Positions 1-9,243 of a DNA stretch of 9,290 nucleotides are shown here, piece after piece. The DNA comes from Dermatophilaceae bacterium (GTDB lineage Bacteria; Actinomycetota; Actinomycetes; Actinomycetales; Dermatophilaceae). The DNA lies in NCBI GenBank assembly GCA_013361975.1, contig JABFXB010000449.1:1-9290 (forward strand). The letters run 5' to 3'. The notes below the pieces were generated by a model. It was not told the DNA's origin and searched no databases. It was given only the letters and a program-made list of their open reading frames with translations. The position numbers and the translations under genes were made by a program. Within the stretch, counting starts at the first letter, position 1; every line of letters begins with the position of its first letter.

Positions 1-1
1 G

Positions 2-1201
2 CAGTTCTTCTGGCACCGCTTCTTCAGCCACCAGCCCGACCTCAACTTCGAGAACGAGGCCGTGCAGGAGGCGATGTTCGACATCGTGCGCTTCTGGATG
101 GACCTCGGCATCGACGGCTTCCGCCTCGACGCCGTGCCCTACCTCTTCGAGGAGGAGGGCACCAACTGCGAGAACCTGCCCCGCACGCACGAGTTCCTGG
201 CCCGGCTGCGGGCCATGGTCGACAAGGAGTATCCCGGCCGCATCCTGCTCGCGGAGGCCAACCAGCCGCCCGCCGAGGTCGTCGACTACTTCGGCTCCGA
301 GGAGTCGCCGGAGTGCCAGATGTGCTTCCACTTCCCGGTGATGCCGCGGCTGTACTACTCGCTGCGCGAGGAGAAGGCCCAGCCGATCATCGACGTCCTC
401 GCCGACACCCCTGCCATCCCGGGCGGCACGCAGTGGGGCACGTTCCTGCGCAACCACGACGAGCTGACGCTCGAGATGGTGACTCCCGAGGAGCGTGCGG
501 CGATGTACGGCTGGTACGCCCCCGACCCGCGCATGCGCGCCAACGTGGGCATCCGTCGGCGTCTCGCTCCCCTGCTCGACAACAGCCGCCCCGAGATCGA
601 GCTCATCCACGCGCTCGTGCTCTCGCTACCCGGCTCGCCGTGCCTCTACTACGGCGACGAGATCGGGATGGGCGACAACATCTGGCTCCACGACCGCGAC
701 GCCGTGCGCACGCCGATGCAGTGGACGCCTGACCGGAACGCCGGCTTCTCGAGCGTCGACCCCGGCAAGCTCTACCTGCCCGTCATCAGCAGCCTCGTCT
801 ACCACTACAACAACGTGAACGTCGAGGCACAGATGGCGTCGTCGGCCTCGCTGCTGCACTGGGTCCGCGGCATGCTCCAGGTGCGCGGCCGCCACCCGGT
901 CTTCGGGCTCGGCGCCTTCGAGGTGGTCGAGGCCGACAACGACGCGATCCTCGCCTTCACCAGGGTGCTGACCGGTGACGGCGACCACCCCGACGAAGCG
1001 GTGCTGTGCGTCAACAACCTGTCGAGCCGCCCGCAGGCGGCGACGGTCCAGCTGCCCGAGCACCTGTCGGGTCGCCAGCTCATCGACCTGTTCGGCGGCC
1101 AGGGCTTCCCCTGGGTCGCCCACGACGGGCGAGTCACGCTGACGCTGGGCTCACGCGACTTCTTCTGGCTGCAGCTGCGCGGCGGAGAGGACAACGGCTG
1201 A
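2..1201 (+). CDS. treS: Trehalose synthase (maltose alpha-D-glucosyltransferase), 3' part
   Basis: This is the C-terminal 399 residues of a GH13-family enzyme that reversibly isomerises trehalose and maltose in the cytoplasm. The reading frame is open to the left edge, so the start and roughly the first third of the protein lie outside the window. The visible part opens with the TreS-typical HRFFSHQPDLNFEN stretch. The GH13 catalytic triad follows: the nucleophile Asp in GFRLDAVPY (codon 128-130), the acid/base Glu in LLAEANQ (254-256) and the transition-state Asp in RNHDELT (458-460). The segments YYGDEIGMGDN and RTPMQW are also characteristic. A C-terminal beta domain ends in DFFWLQL. All key residues are intact. 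The stop overlaps the next start by one base (TGATG), which puts this gene in one operon with maltokinase. TreS and maltokinase are fused in some bacteria but are separate here. I rate TreS over a generic alpha-glucosidase because of the NCENLP and RTPMQW signatures and the neighbours. Confidence 0.96.
   Translation, partial: QFFWHRFFSHQPDLNFENEAVQEAMFDIVRFWMDLGIDGFRLDAVPYLFEEEGTNCENLPRTHEFLARLRAMVDKEYPGRILLAEANQPPAEVVDYFGSEESPECQMCFHFPVMPRLYYSLREEKAQPIIDVLADTPAIPGGTQWGTFLRNHDELTLEMVTPEERAAMYGWYAPDPRMRANVGIRRRLAPLLDNSRPEIELIHALVLSLPGSPCLYYGDEIGMGDNIWLHDRDAVRTPMQWTPDRNAGFSSVDPGKLYLPVISSLVYHYNNVNVEAQMASSASLLHWVRGMLQVRGRHPVFGLGAFEVVEADNDAILAFTRVLTGDGDHPDEAVLCVNNLSSRPQAATVQLPEHLSGRQLIDLFGGQGFPWVAHDGRVTLTLGSRDFFWLQLRGGEDNG
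1184..1190 (+). promoter_or_regulatory. Ribosome binding site of maltokinase
   Basis: GGAGAGG lies inside the last codons of treS, 10 bases before the ATG at 1201. It supports that start over an in-frame ATG at 1006, which lies deep inside treS and encodes an Arg/Pro-rich shadow sequence unlike any maltokinase N-terminus. Confidence 0.6.
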
Positions 1202-2628
1202 TGGCCATCGTGCACAAGGGCGCGACGATCGTGCCCACCAAGACCGAGATGGTGACCGAGTGGATGCCGCACCAGCGGTGGTACCACGGCAAGGGTCACG
1301 TGCCGCGGCTACGCCGCGTCGGCGGCTTCCGGTTCGAGGATCCCGCGGGCGAGGTCGGTTGCGAGACATTGCTGCTCGCCGACGAGGCCGTGACACCGGC
1401 AGTCGTCTACCAGGTGCCCCTCACCTACCGCGGCGCGCCCCTCGAGGGCGCTGAGCACGCCCTGCTCGGCACCATGGAGCACAGCGTCCTCGGCACGCGG
1501 TGGGTCTACGACGCACCGCACGACCCCGTCTACGTCTCGCAGCTCATGACGACGATCCTCGGTTCCGGCGTCTCCGACGACGCGCAGGCCTCCGTCGGCA
1601 GCAACGCCCGCGCCAACGGCTCCAGCACGGGCCAGGCCGACGGGTCGGTCTCCTCGTCGTCGGTCCTCAGCGGCGAGCAGTCCAACACGTCCATCATCTG
1701 TCGCATGTCCGCTCCCGGTGGTGGGGCGGCCGAGCCGCTCATCGTCAAGGTCTTCCGCACCGTCCAGGACGGCGACAACCCCGACGTCGTCGTGCAGTCC
1801 GCCCTGACGCGCGAGGGCTCCGACCGCGTCCCCATGGCGGTCGGCCATCTCGAGGGCGAGTGGGACTCCCCCGTCGACGGCGCCACCCAGCACGGGCACC
1901 TCGCCTTCGCGCAGGAGTTCATCCCCGGCGTCGAGGACGCCTGGCGGGTGGCACTCGTCGCCGCCGCCTCGGGCGCCGACTTCACGGCCCGCGCCCGAGA
2001 CCTCGGCATCGTGACGGCGCAGATCCACGCTGCGCTCGCGCACGCGCTGGGCACTTCCGAGGTCACGCCCGAGTCGCGCGACGCGCTCGTCACCTCGATG
2101 CGCCAGAGGTATGCCGCCGCGGCCGCCCTCGTGCCCGAGCTCGCCTCCCACTCGGCCGCGGTCGACCGCATCGCGCAGTCGGTCCGCGACGTCCACTGGC
2201 CGCCGCTCCAGCGGATCCACGGCGACTACCACCTCGGCCAGGTCCTCGACGTCCCAGAGCGCGGCTGGGTCGCGCTCGACTTCGAGGGAGAACCGCTGCG
2301 CCCGCTCGCCGAGCGCACCCAGCCCGACCTCACGGCGCGCGACGTCGCCGGCATGCTCCGCTCGTTCGACTACGCGGCCGGCTCGGTGGCGCTGGCGCAG
2401 TCACCGGTCGACGCGACCGCGTGGGCCGCCGCGTGCCGCCAGGCGTTCCTCGACGGGTACGCCTCTGTCGCAGGCGCCCCCGATGCCGACGCCGTGGCGC
2501 TGACTCGCGCACTCGAGCTCGACAAGGCGTTGTACGAGGTCGTCTACGAAGCCCGCAACCGCCCGACCTGGCTCCCGATCCCCCTCGGCGCGGTCGAGCG
2601 GCTCATCACCCCGGAAGGCACGCCATGA
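1201..2628 (+). CDS. mak: Maltokinase
   Basis: This 475-residue cytoplasmic kinase (also called Pep2) phosphorylates maltose at C1 with ATP, giving maltose 1-phosphate, the donor used by GlgE for alpha-1,4-glucan synthesis. The N-terminal cap contains WMPHQRWYHGKG (residues about 20-31), a Mak hallmark. A GEQSNTS loop sits at 158-164. The aminoglycoside-phosphotransferase-like lobe has the catalytic loop HGDYHLGQ (340-347, Asp342) and the metal-binding DFEGEP (360-365). The length is close to the family norm of about 450-480. The frame is open well upstream, but homology begins at the ATG at 1201, which overlaps the treS stop by one base. Residues about 125-155 form a Ser/Gly/Ala-rich low-complexity insert just before GEQSNTS. 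The stop overlaps the glgB start by four bases. The assignment rests on the motifs plus the treS and glgB neighbours. Confidence 0.95.
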   Translation: MAIVHKGATIVPTKTEMVTEWMPHQRWYHGKGHVPRLRRVGGFRFEDPAGEVGCETLLLADEAVTPAVVYQVPLTYRGAPLEGAEHALLGTMEHSVLGTRWVYDAPHDPVYVSQLMTTILGSGVSDDAQASVGSNARANGSSTGQADGSVSSSSVLSGEQSNTSIICRMSAPGGGAAEPLIVKVFRTVQDGDNPDVVVQSALTREGSDRVPMAVGHLEGEWDSPVDGATQHGHLAFAQEFIPGVEDAWRVALVAAASGADFTARARDLGIVTAQIHAALAHALGTSEVTPESRDALVTSMRQRYAAAAALVPELASHSAAVDRIAQSVRDVHWPPLQRIHGDYHLGQVLDVPERGWVALDFEGEPLRPLAERTQPDLTARDVAGMLRSFDYAAGSVALAQSPVDATAWAAACRQAFLDGYASVAGAPDADAVALTRALELDKALYEVVYEARNRPTWLPIPLGAVERLITPEGTP

Positions 2629-4924
2629 GCACCAACACGTCCCACGGACCCTCGCTCGACGACGAAGCCATCACGGCATTCCTCCACGGCCGCAACGGCC
2701 AGCCGCACGACCTGCTCGGACACCACGTCGGCCCCGGCGGGCTCACCATCACGGCCTTCCGGCCGTTCGCGACCAGGGTGTCCGCGCGCCTCGACTCGGG
2801 CGACCGCGTCGAGCTGCAGCACGTGCGTGACGGCATCTGGTCGATGACCTCACCCGACTTCGGCTCGACGCACGACTACCGCCTGCTCGTCGAGTACGGC
2901 GACGGCGTCGAGCACGAGCAGGACGACCCCTACCGCTTCGCCCCGACGCTGGGCGAGATCGACCGCCACCTCATCAACGAGGGGCGGCACGAGCAGCTGT
3001 GGACCGTGCTCGGCGCCCACGTGCGCCACTACCCCGGGCCGCTCGGCGACGTGTGGGGCGTCTCGTTCGCCGTCTGGGCGCCGCGGGCCAAGGCCGTCCA
3101 CGTCATCGGCGACTTCAACGACTGGGACCGACGCACCCACCCGATGCGCGCCCTCGGTGAGAGCGGCATCTGGGAGCTCTTCCTGCCGGGCGCCAGCGAG
3201 GGGATGAACTACCAGTTCGCCGTGCGCGGCCCCGACGAGCTGGTGCGGCTCAAGAGCGACCCGATGGCGCGGATGACGGAGGTCGCCCCGAAGCAGGCGG
3301 CCATCGTCACCGAGAGCCACTACCACTGGGGCGACGGCGACTGGATGGAGCGGCGCCGCACCTCCAACGCCCACCAGGGGCCGATGAGCATCTACGAGGT
3401 GCACCTCGGCTCGTGGCGCCAGGAGCTCGGCTACCGCGGGCTCGCCGAGCACCTCGTCAACTACGTGCGCGACCTCGGGTTCACGCACGTCGAGTTCCTC
3501 CCCGTGATGGAGCACCCGTACGTCCCGTCGTGGGGCTACCACGTCACCGGCTACTACGCGCCGAGCTCGCGGTGGGGCCACCCCGACGACTTCCGCTACC
3601 TCGTCGACGAGCTGCACAAGGCCGGCATCGGGGTGCTGCTCGACTGGGTGCCCGGGCACTTCGCCACCGACGAGTGGGCGCTCGCCCGGTTCGACGGCCT
3701 GCCGCTCTACGAGCACCCCGACCCGCGTCTGGGCTGGCACCCCGAGTGGGGCTCGAACATCTTCGACTACGGCCGTCCCGAGGTGCGCAACTTCCTCGTG
3801 GCCAACGCCATCTACTGGCTCGAGGAGTTCCACGTCGACGGCCTGCGCGTCGACGGCGTCGCCTCGATGCTCTACCTCGACTACGCGCGCGACGCCGGCG
3901 CCTGGGTGCCCAACAAGCACGGCGGGCGCGAGAACCTCGAGGCCGTCGAGCTGCTCAAGGAGACCAACGCGACGGCCTACAAGCGCGTCGGCGGCATCGT
4001 CACCGTCGCCGAGGAGTCGACGACGTGGCCGGGCGTCACGAAGCCGACCAACCACGGCGGCCTGGGCTTCGGCTTCAAGTGGAACATGGGCTGGATGAAC
4101 GACTCGCTGAAGTACCTCGGCGAGGAGCCCATCTACCGCAAGTACCACCACGGCAAGCTGACGTTCTCGCTCATGTACGCCTTCGACGAGAACTTCGTGC
4201 TCCCGATCAGCCACGACGAGGTCGTCCACGGCAAGGGCTCGCTGCTGCGCAAGTCGCGGGGCCCGCGCGAGGAGCAGGTTGCGACGCTGCGAGCCTTCCT
4301 CGCCTACCTCTGGTGCCACCCGGGCAAGCAGCTGCTCTTCATGGGCTGCGAGTTCGGCCAGGAGTCCGAGTGGTCCGAGGGGCGCAGCCTCGACTGGTGG
4401 CTGCTCGAGCAGCCGCTGCACTACCGCGTGCACAACCTCGTCAAGGACCTCAACGGCATCTACCGCGGCAACCGCGCGCTGTGGGAGCTCGACGCCGACC
4501 CCGCCGGCTTCGAGTGGCTCGAGGCCGATGACGCCGACCACAACACGTTCTCGTGGCTGCGTTTCGGCCGTGGTGACCGGGCGACCGACGCCCCCGTCGT
4601 CGCGTGCGTCATGAACTTCAGCGGCCAGACGCAGGAGTCGTATCGCATCGGGCTGCCTCGCGGTGGGCGCTGGACGGTCGTGCTCGACACCGCCGGCTAC
4701 CACCCCGACGCCCCCAGCAGCACGGGTGTCGTCGTCGAGGCGCGCGAGGAGAACTGGCACCACCAGCCGTATGCCGCCGACGTGACGGTCCCGCGGCTGT
4801 CCACCGTCTGGCTCGTCCCCGTCGACGAGCCCGTCCCGGCCGCAGCGGACACGATCCAGGGAGCGGTCTCGGGCAGCTCCGACGCGAGCACCTCCCAGCC
4901 CACGACGACGAACGGAGACCCCTC

Positions 4925-4928
<4 letters not shown>
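2625..4928 (+). CDS. glgB: 1,4-alpha-glucan branching enzyme
   Basis: This 767-residue GH13 enzyme cuts alpha-1,4-glucan chains and re-attaches them through alpha-1,6 bonds, making branched glycogen-like polymer. Domains in order: an N1 beta-sandwich (about 11-130, with HDLLGHH); a CBM48-type N2 domain (about 138-240, with FAVWAPRAKAVHVIGDFNDW); a catalytic barrel from MSIYEVHLGSW (about 254); a C-terminal beta domain (about 630-733). The catalytic residues are Asp410 (DGLRVDGVASML), Glu463 (TVAEEST) and Asp531 (ISHDEVVHGK). These sit at a constant +5 offset from the E. coli enzyme. The residue after the nucleophile is Gly where Ala is usual. The last 34 residues (734-767) are a Ser/Thr/Ala-rich tail absent from the classical 728-residue enzyme. 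The ATG at 2625 overlaps the mak stop (ATGA) and has GGAAGG six bases upstream, so the much longer open frame to the left is not coding. Confidence 0.97.
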
Positions 4929-6567
<1,639 letters not shown>

Positions 6568-6571
<4 letters not shown>

Positions 6572-7068
6572 CGGCTCCCGACCGCGGCTCCCACGGTCGG
6601 CTCGTGCTCGTCACCGGCGCCGATGCCTCGAGCCTGGGCCAGCTGGCACGGGCGATCGGTGAACGGCTCGGCAGCTCGGTCGTCGTCGACGGCCAGGTGC
6701 TCGACGCGATGCTGGTGGAGCCGGACGAGTCCGCCGGCGGGGTCACGGGAGTGGGGCTGGTGCGCCGCCAGCTGCTCCGGTGGTCGGCCGGGCTCGCGCT
6801 CGCCGAGACCTACCTCATCGAGGGGTACGACGTCGTCGTCGCCGACCGCGTCGAGGGTGACCGGCTCGAGGACTACCTCGACCTGGCCGCGCCGGAACCG
6901 GTGCACCTCGTCGTGGTCGGCACCGGCATCGACCCGTCGACGCCCGGCTGGGGACTGTGGGTGACGACGCCGCCCGAGAGCGGCGACCCGGAGTCGCTGG
7001 CCGGCACCGCGGCCGAGGTCGTCGAGCGCCTCGCCGAGTCGGTGGTCGACACCGCCGCCACCGACTGA
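6568..7068 (+). CDS. Unknown protein resembling a degraded P-loop kinase
   Basis: This 166-residue protein has no recognised function. The layout suggests a nucleoside/chloramphenicol-phosphotransferase-like P-loop fold. A first beta strand LVLVTG (12-17) is followed by the helix QLARAIGERLG (25-35). A second strand is SVVVDG (37-42). A helix around LLRWSAGLALAETYL (69-83) leads into the strand YDVVVADR (87-94), then the strand VHLVVVG (112-118). In the Walker A position, G17 is followed by ADASSLGQ. The glycines, the Lys and the Ser/Thr of GxxxxGK[ST] are missing, and the Arg-rich lid expected after the VHLVVVG strand also seems absent. ATP binding in the usual way is therefore doubtful. The ATG overlaps the pgm stop (ATGA). 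There is no good ribosome site at normal spacing (GGAGG at 6541-6545 is 22 bases away), so translation probably depends on coupling. It is the last gene of the operon. The reading frame is well supported; the fold is inference. Confidence 0.85.
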
Positions 7069-7098
7069 AGCAGCCCGACCCCAGCCGAGCGAGAACCC

Positions 7099-7128
7099 CG
7101 ATCGAGAGAACGCCGATCGAGAGAACGC
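7099..7128. repeat. Two perfect 15-bp tandem repeats
   Basis: The unit CGATCGAGAGAACGC occurs at 7099-7113 and again, identical and adjacent, at 7114-7128. A degraded shorter copy may precede it (7086-7098). It lies between the plus-strand operon stop and the terminator-like stem. The first 11 bases of each unit are the exact reverse complement of 7180-7190. Confidence 0.9.
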
Positions 7129-7147
7129 TCCGTCACCCCGTGGAACC

Positions 7148-7183
7148 GAGAGCGGCCCGTCCTGTCCGGGACGGGCCGCTCTC
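7148..7183. terminator. Strong stem-loop between convergent genes, probable bidirectional terminator
   Basis: GAGAGCGGCCCGTCC (7148-7162) and GGACGGGCCGCTCTC (7169-7183) form a perfect 15-bp, mostly G/C stem closed by a six-base loop (TGTCCG). It lies 79 bases after the plus-strand operon stop and 20 bases beyond the stop of the minus-strand gene, where a terminator shared by both transcripts would be expected. There is no T-run on either strand, so it would be a U-less stem terminator of the kind proposed for actinobacteria, or an RNA 3'-end stabiliser. Confidence 0.8.
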
Positions 7184-7186
7184 TCG

Positions 7187-7198
7187 ATCGACGTCGAT
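7187..7198. repeat. 12-bp perfect palindrome
   Basis: ATCGACGTCGAT reads identically on both strands. It sits between the terminator stem and the stop codon of the minus-strand thioredoxin/TPR gene. Its role is unknown. Its position at a 3' end argues against a conventional operator. Confidence 0.6.
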
Positions 7199-7203
7199 GG
7201 GGC

Positions 7204-8154
7204 TCAGAAGAGGGCGCTCATCAGGGACTTGCGGGCCTTGGCCACGCGCTCGTCGGCGGAGCCCACGACCTCGAAGAGCTCGACGAGGTGCTCGCGGGCC
7301 TTGTTGCGGTCGGCGTCGGCCGTGACGCGCACCGTGTCGATGAGGCGCACGAAGGCGTCCTCGACGTGTCCGCCGAGCAGGTCGAGGTCGGCGACGAGGA
7401 TCTGGGCGTCGACGTCGGTCGGGGCGGCAGCAGCGGCGGCGCGAGCCGCCTGGAGGTCGACGTCCTGGGTGCGCTGCATGAGGCCCACCTGCGCCAGCCC
7501 GATCTTGGCGTCGGCGTCGGCGGGGCTCTGCAGGAGCGCCTCGCGGTAGGCAGCGGCCGCACCCTCGAGGTCACCCGCCTCGATGGCGTCGAAGGCCTGC
7601 TGGTGCAGCGGTGGGAGCGGCGGCTCCTCGTCGCCCTCGCCGGGCCCGTCGGTCGGCTGGTCGCCGTCGACCGCGACGGTTCCGGTGACCCCGTGCTGCG
7701 CCGCGAGAGCGAGCACCTGGTCGATGACGACCGTGACCTGCTCCTCGGGCTGCACGCCCTCGAAGAGCGGCACGGGCTGGCCCTGCACGAAGGCGAAGGA
7801 GACGGGGACCGCCTGCACCTGGAACGCCTGCAGGATGGTCGGGTTCGCATCGACGTCGACCGTCACGAGCTGGAAGCGGCCGGCGTAGCGACGGGCGATG
7901 GCACCGAACGTGGAGACGAAGTCGGCCGACTCCTGCAGTCGCGGTGACCACAGCACCATGACGACCGGGTGGGTCGCCGAGGCCGCGAGCACGTCGCGGA
8001 TCGAGGCGTCAGTGCCCTCGACGACGAGGGAAGCACCGTCCGCGGAGGTGGAGTCCGCGCCTGATCCGGGGCCACCCTGCGGGGCCGGACGCTTCAGCGA
8101 GGACAGGTCGACGGCACCGCGAAGTGCTGCTGCGGTGAATGGCTGGTGACTCAT
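7204..8154 (-). CDS. ybbN: Thioredoxin-fold/TPR protein, YbbN/CnoX-type chaperone-like
   Basis: This 316-residue, probably cytoplasmic protein has an N-terminal thioredoxin-like domain (about 40-150) and a C-terminal TPR-like helical region (about 183-316, e.g. AFDAIEAGDLEGAAAAYREAL). The two are joined by an acidic, Pro/Gly-rich linker (about 163-182). The usual WCxxC is replaced by WSPRLQES (Trp69-Ser76). The cis-proline region AVPVSF (Pro117) is kept, and the whole protein contains no cysteine. It therefore cannot act as a thiol oxidoreductase. In the characterised family, E. coli CnoX holds unfolding clients and passes them to GroEL and DnaK; a similar holdase role is inference here. No signal peptide is visible. 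The ATG at 8154 has AGGA seven bases upstream. The gene begins 14 bases after the upstream lipoprotein stop, implying cotranscription, and it converges on the glycogen operon. Confidence 0.9.
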   Translation of the reverse strand: MSHQPFTAAALRGAVDLSSLKRPAPQGGPGSGADSTSADGASLVVEGTDASIRDVLAASATHPVVMVLWSPRLQESADFVSTFGAIARRYAGRFQLVTVDVDANPTILQAFQVQAVPVSFAFVQGQPVPLFEGVQPEEQVTVVIDQVLALAAQHGVTGTVAVDGDQPTDGPGEGDEEPPLPPLHQQAFDAIEAGDLEGAAAAYREALLQSPADADAKIGLAQVGLMQRTQDVDLQAARAAAAAAPTDVDAQILVADLDLLGGHVEDAFVRLIDTVRVTADADRNKAREHLVELFEVVGSADERVAKARKSLMSALF

Positions 8155-8161
8155 AGATCAA

Positions 8162-8165
8162 TCCT
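8162..8165 (-). promoter_or_regulatory. Ribosome binding site of the thioredoxin/TPR gene
   Basis: AGGA on the minus strand lies seven bases before the ATG at 8154, within the 14-base gap after the lipoprotein stop. It supports this start and translation from a shared transcript. Confidence 0.5.
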
Positions 8166-8168
8166 GCC

Positions 8169-9155
8169 TCACCGACCCGAGCCGGCGACGAGCTGGTCCG
8201 AGGCCGCGACGACGCGGGCCTGTCCAGTCGCGGGGATGACGATGGCGACGACCTCGTTGGAGGTGAGGTCGGCCTCGGTGGTGATCTGCTTGATGCCGGT
8301 CAGGAGGGTGAGGTCCTTGGCCGGGGTGAGCTTGACCGGCGTGCGCATCGCGATGGCGTCGTGACGCACGAGGTGCGCGAAGACGATCGCGCCGTTGCCG
8401 TCCTTGAGACGCAGCCCGCCGATGACGCCCTTCGGCTCGTGGTCCTGGGTGAAGGCGCCCTGGTTCTTGAGGGCCTGCGACTGGGCGAGCGCCGACTGGC
8501 GCAGCTGCTCCGAGAGCGGGTCGGCGGCGAGCACCTTGGTCGCGGTCGGCTTGGGAAACTTCACCGAGCCGGCGAAGGCAGCCAGCACGTCGTCGGGCGA
8601 CGCCACCAGGCCCTTGCCGTCGGCGACGGCGGGCGAGCCGTCGGTGGTCGGGTCGAGGGCGTCGAGCTTCGCGTCGGGCAGCATCGGGGTGATGGCCGCA
8701 GCCTTGAAGGCACCGCTCTCGTCGCCGACCAGGAGCACCAGCACGGCCGCCCCGGTCTTCTTGAGGGTCGTCTGCGCCAGCATCTGCCGCGGCTTGTCGC
8801 CCTCGCGGGAGATCCCGAGCACCTTCACGCCCGTGGTGGCGAGCTCCGCCTCGGCCTTCTCCGCCGCCGTGCGACCGGGGAGCGTCTTCGCGTACGCGTT
8901 GGCCGACTCGAGCGCGACACCGGCGAAGGCCTTGTCGCGGGCTGCGGTTCCGGCAGCCGTGGCGTCGAGCGACGCGGAGACTGCGTCCGTGACCGCCGAG
9001 GACGCCGTCGTAGCGGCCGCGTCGGGGGCGACCACCGGCGTCGCCGACGCGCCGGAGCCGTCGGTGCCGTCGTCGGCGTTGCCGGTGCAGGCCGACAGCA
9101 GCGCAGCGGAGGCGAGCACGGCGGCCAGGGCACGTCGGATCGCGGGGCGGGGCAT
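8169..9155 (-). CDS. Secreted lipoprotein of unknown function
   Basis: This 328-residue protein has a clear lipoprotein signal: a charged n-region (MPRPAIRR), a hydrophobic core, and the lipobox LSAC with Cys23. It should be lipid-anchored on the outer face of the membrane. Cys23 is the only cysteine. An acidic/Gly/Ser/Ala-rich tether follows (about 24-60), then an Ala-rich region likely to be helical (about 60-105). The mature part has two alpha/beta-looking segments, about 110-190 (AAVLVLLVGDESGAFKAAAI) and about 235-328 (GGLRLKDGNGAIVFAHLV and NEVVAIVIPATG). I recognise no catalytic motif. The C-terminal part faintly recalls uncharacterised actinobacterial lipoprotein domains such as DUF8094, but this is from memory and weak. 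GAAAGG seven bases before the ATG at 9155 supports the start. It is the first gene of a two-gene unit with the thioredoxin/TPR protein. Confidence 0.88.
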   Translation of the reverse strand: MPRPAIRRALAAVLASAALLSACTGNADDGTDGSGASATPVVAPDAAATTASSAVTDAVSASLDATAAGTAARDKAFAGVALESANAYAKTLPGRTAAEKAEAELATTGVKVLGISREGDKPRQMLAQTTLKKTGAAVLVLLVGDESGAFKAAAITPMLPDAKLDALDPTTDGSPAVADGKGLVASPDDVLAAFAGSVKFPKPTATKVLAADPLSEQLRQSALAQSQALKNQGAFTQDHEPKGVIGGLRLKDGNGAIVFAHLVRHDAIAMRTPVKLTPAKDLTLLTGIKQITTEADLTSNEVVAIVIPATGQARVVAASDQLVAGSGR

Positions 9156-9162
9156 GGATGGG

Positions 9163-9168
9163 CCTTTC
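9163..9168 (-). promoter_or_regulatory. Ribosome binding site of the lipoprotein gene
   Basis: GAAAGG on the minus strand lies seven bases before the ATG at 9155. It fixes the start that gives a complete lipoprotein signal peptide. Confidence 0.6.
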
Positions 9169-9186
9169 GCTGGTGCAGAGGGGAGC

Positions 9187-9206
9187 CGGCCGAGGAGGCT
9201 CGGCCG
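9187..9206 (-). other. Small hairpin in the lipoprotein leader
   Basis: CGGCCGAG (9187-9194) and CTCGGCCG (9199-9206) form a perfect 8-bp stem with a four-base loop. It lies about 30 bases upstream of the lipoprotein start. It would sit in the 5' leader if the candidate promoter just upstream is real, and it could affect RNA stability or translation. It could also be chance in such GC-rich DNA. Confidence 0.45.
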
Positions 9207-9212
9207 CGCCCA

Positions 9213-9243
9213 ACGATACGGCGCGGGGTGCCTGCAGCCCCAA
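9213..9243 (-). promoter_or_regulatory. Weak candidate promoter for the lipoprotein unit
   Basis: On the minus strand, TATCGT (9218-9213) fits the TAnnnT form of a -10 element, and TTGGGG (9243-9238) is a partial -35 match at a long 19-base spacing. The expected transcript would start near 9206, at the top of the small hairpin. The match is poor, and the call rests mainly on its position upstream of the first gene. Confidence 0.25.

Noticed and set aside
1006..1200. Extension of the maltokinase frame upstream to an ATG at 1006
   Set aside because: This stretch lies inside the well-conserved treS C-terminus and encodes Arg/Pro-rich shadow sequence. The ATG at 1201 has a ribosome site and begins the family-like N-terminus.
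2850..4763. Minus-strand open frame of 637 residues opposite glgB
   Set aside because: It is an artefact of GC-biased codons. The product is Val/Glu/Arg/Leu-rich low complexity, and the plus strand encodes an intact, recognisable enzyme.
7288..7947. Plus-strand open frame of 219 residues opposite the thioredoxin/TPR gene
   Set aside because: It is a Val/Gly/Asp/Leu-rich shadow of the real minus-strand gene, whose domains, start and ribosome site are all recognisable.
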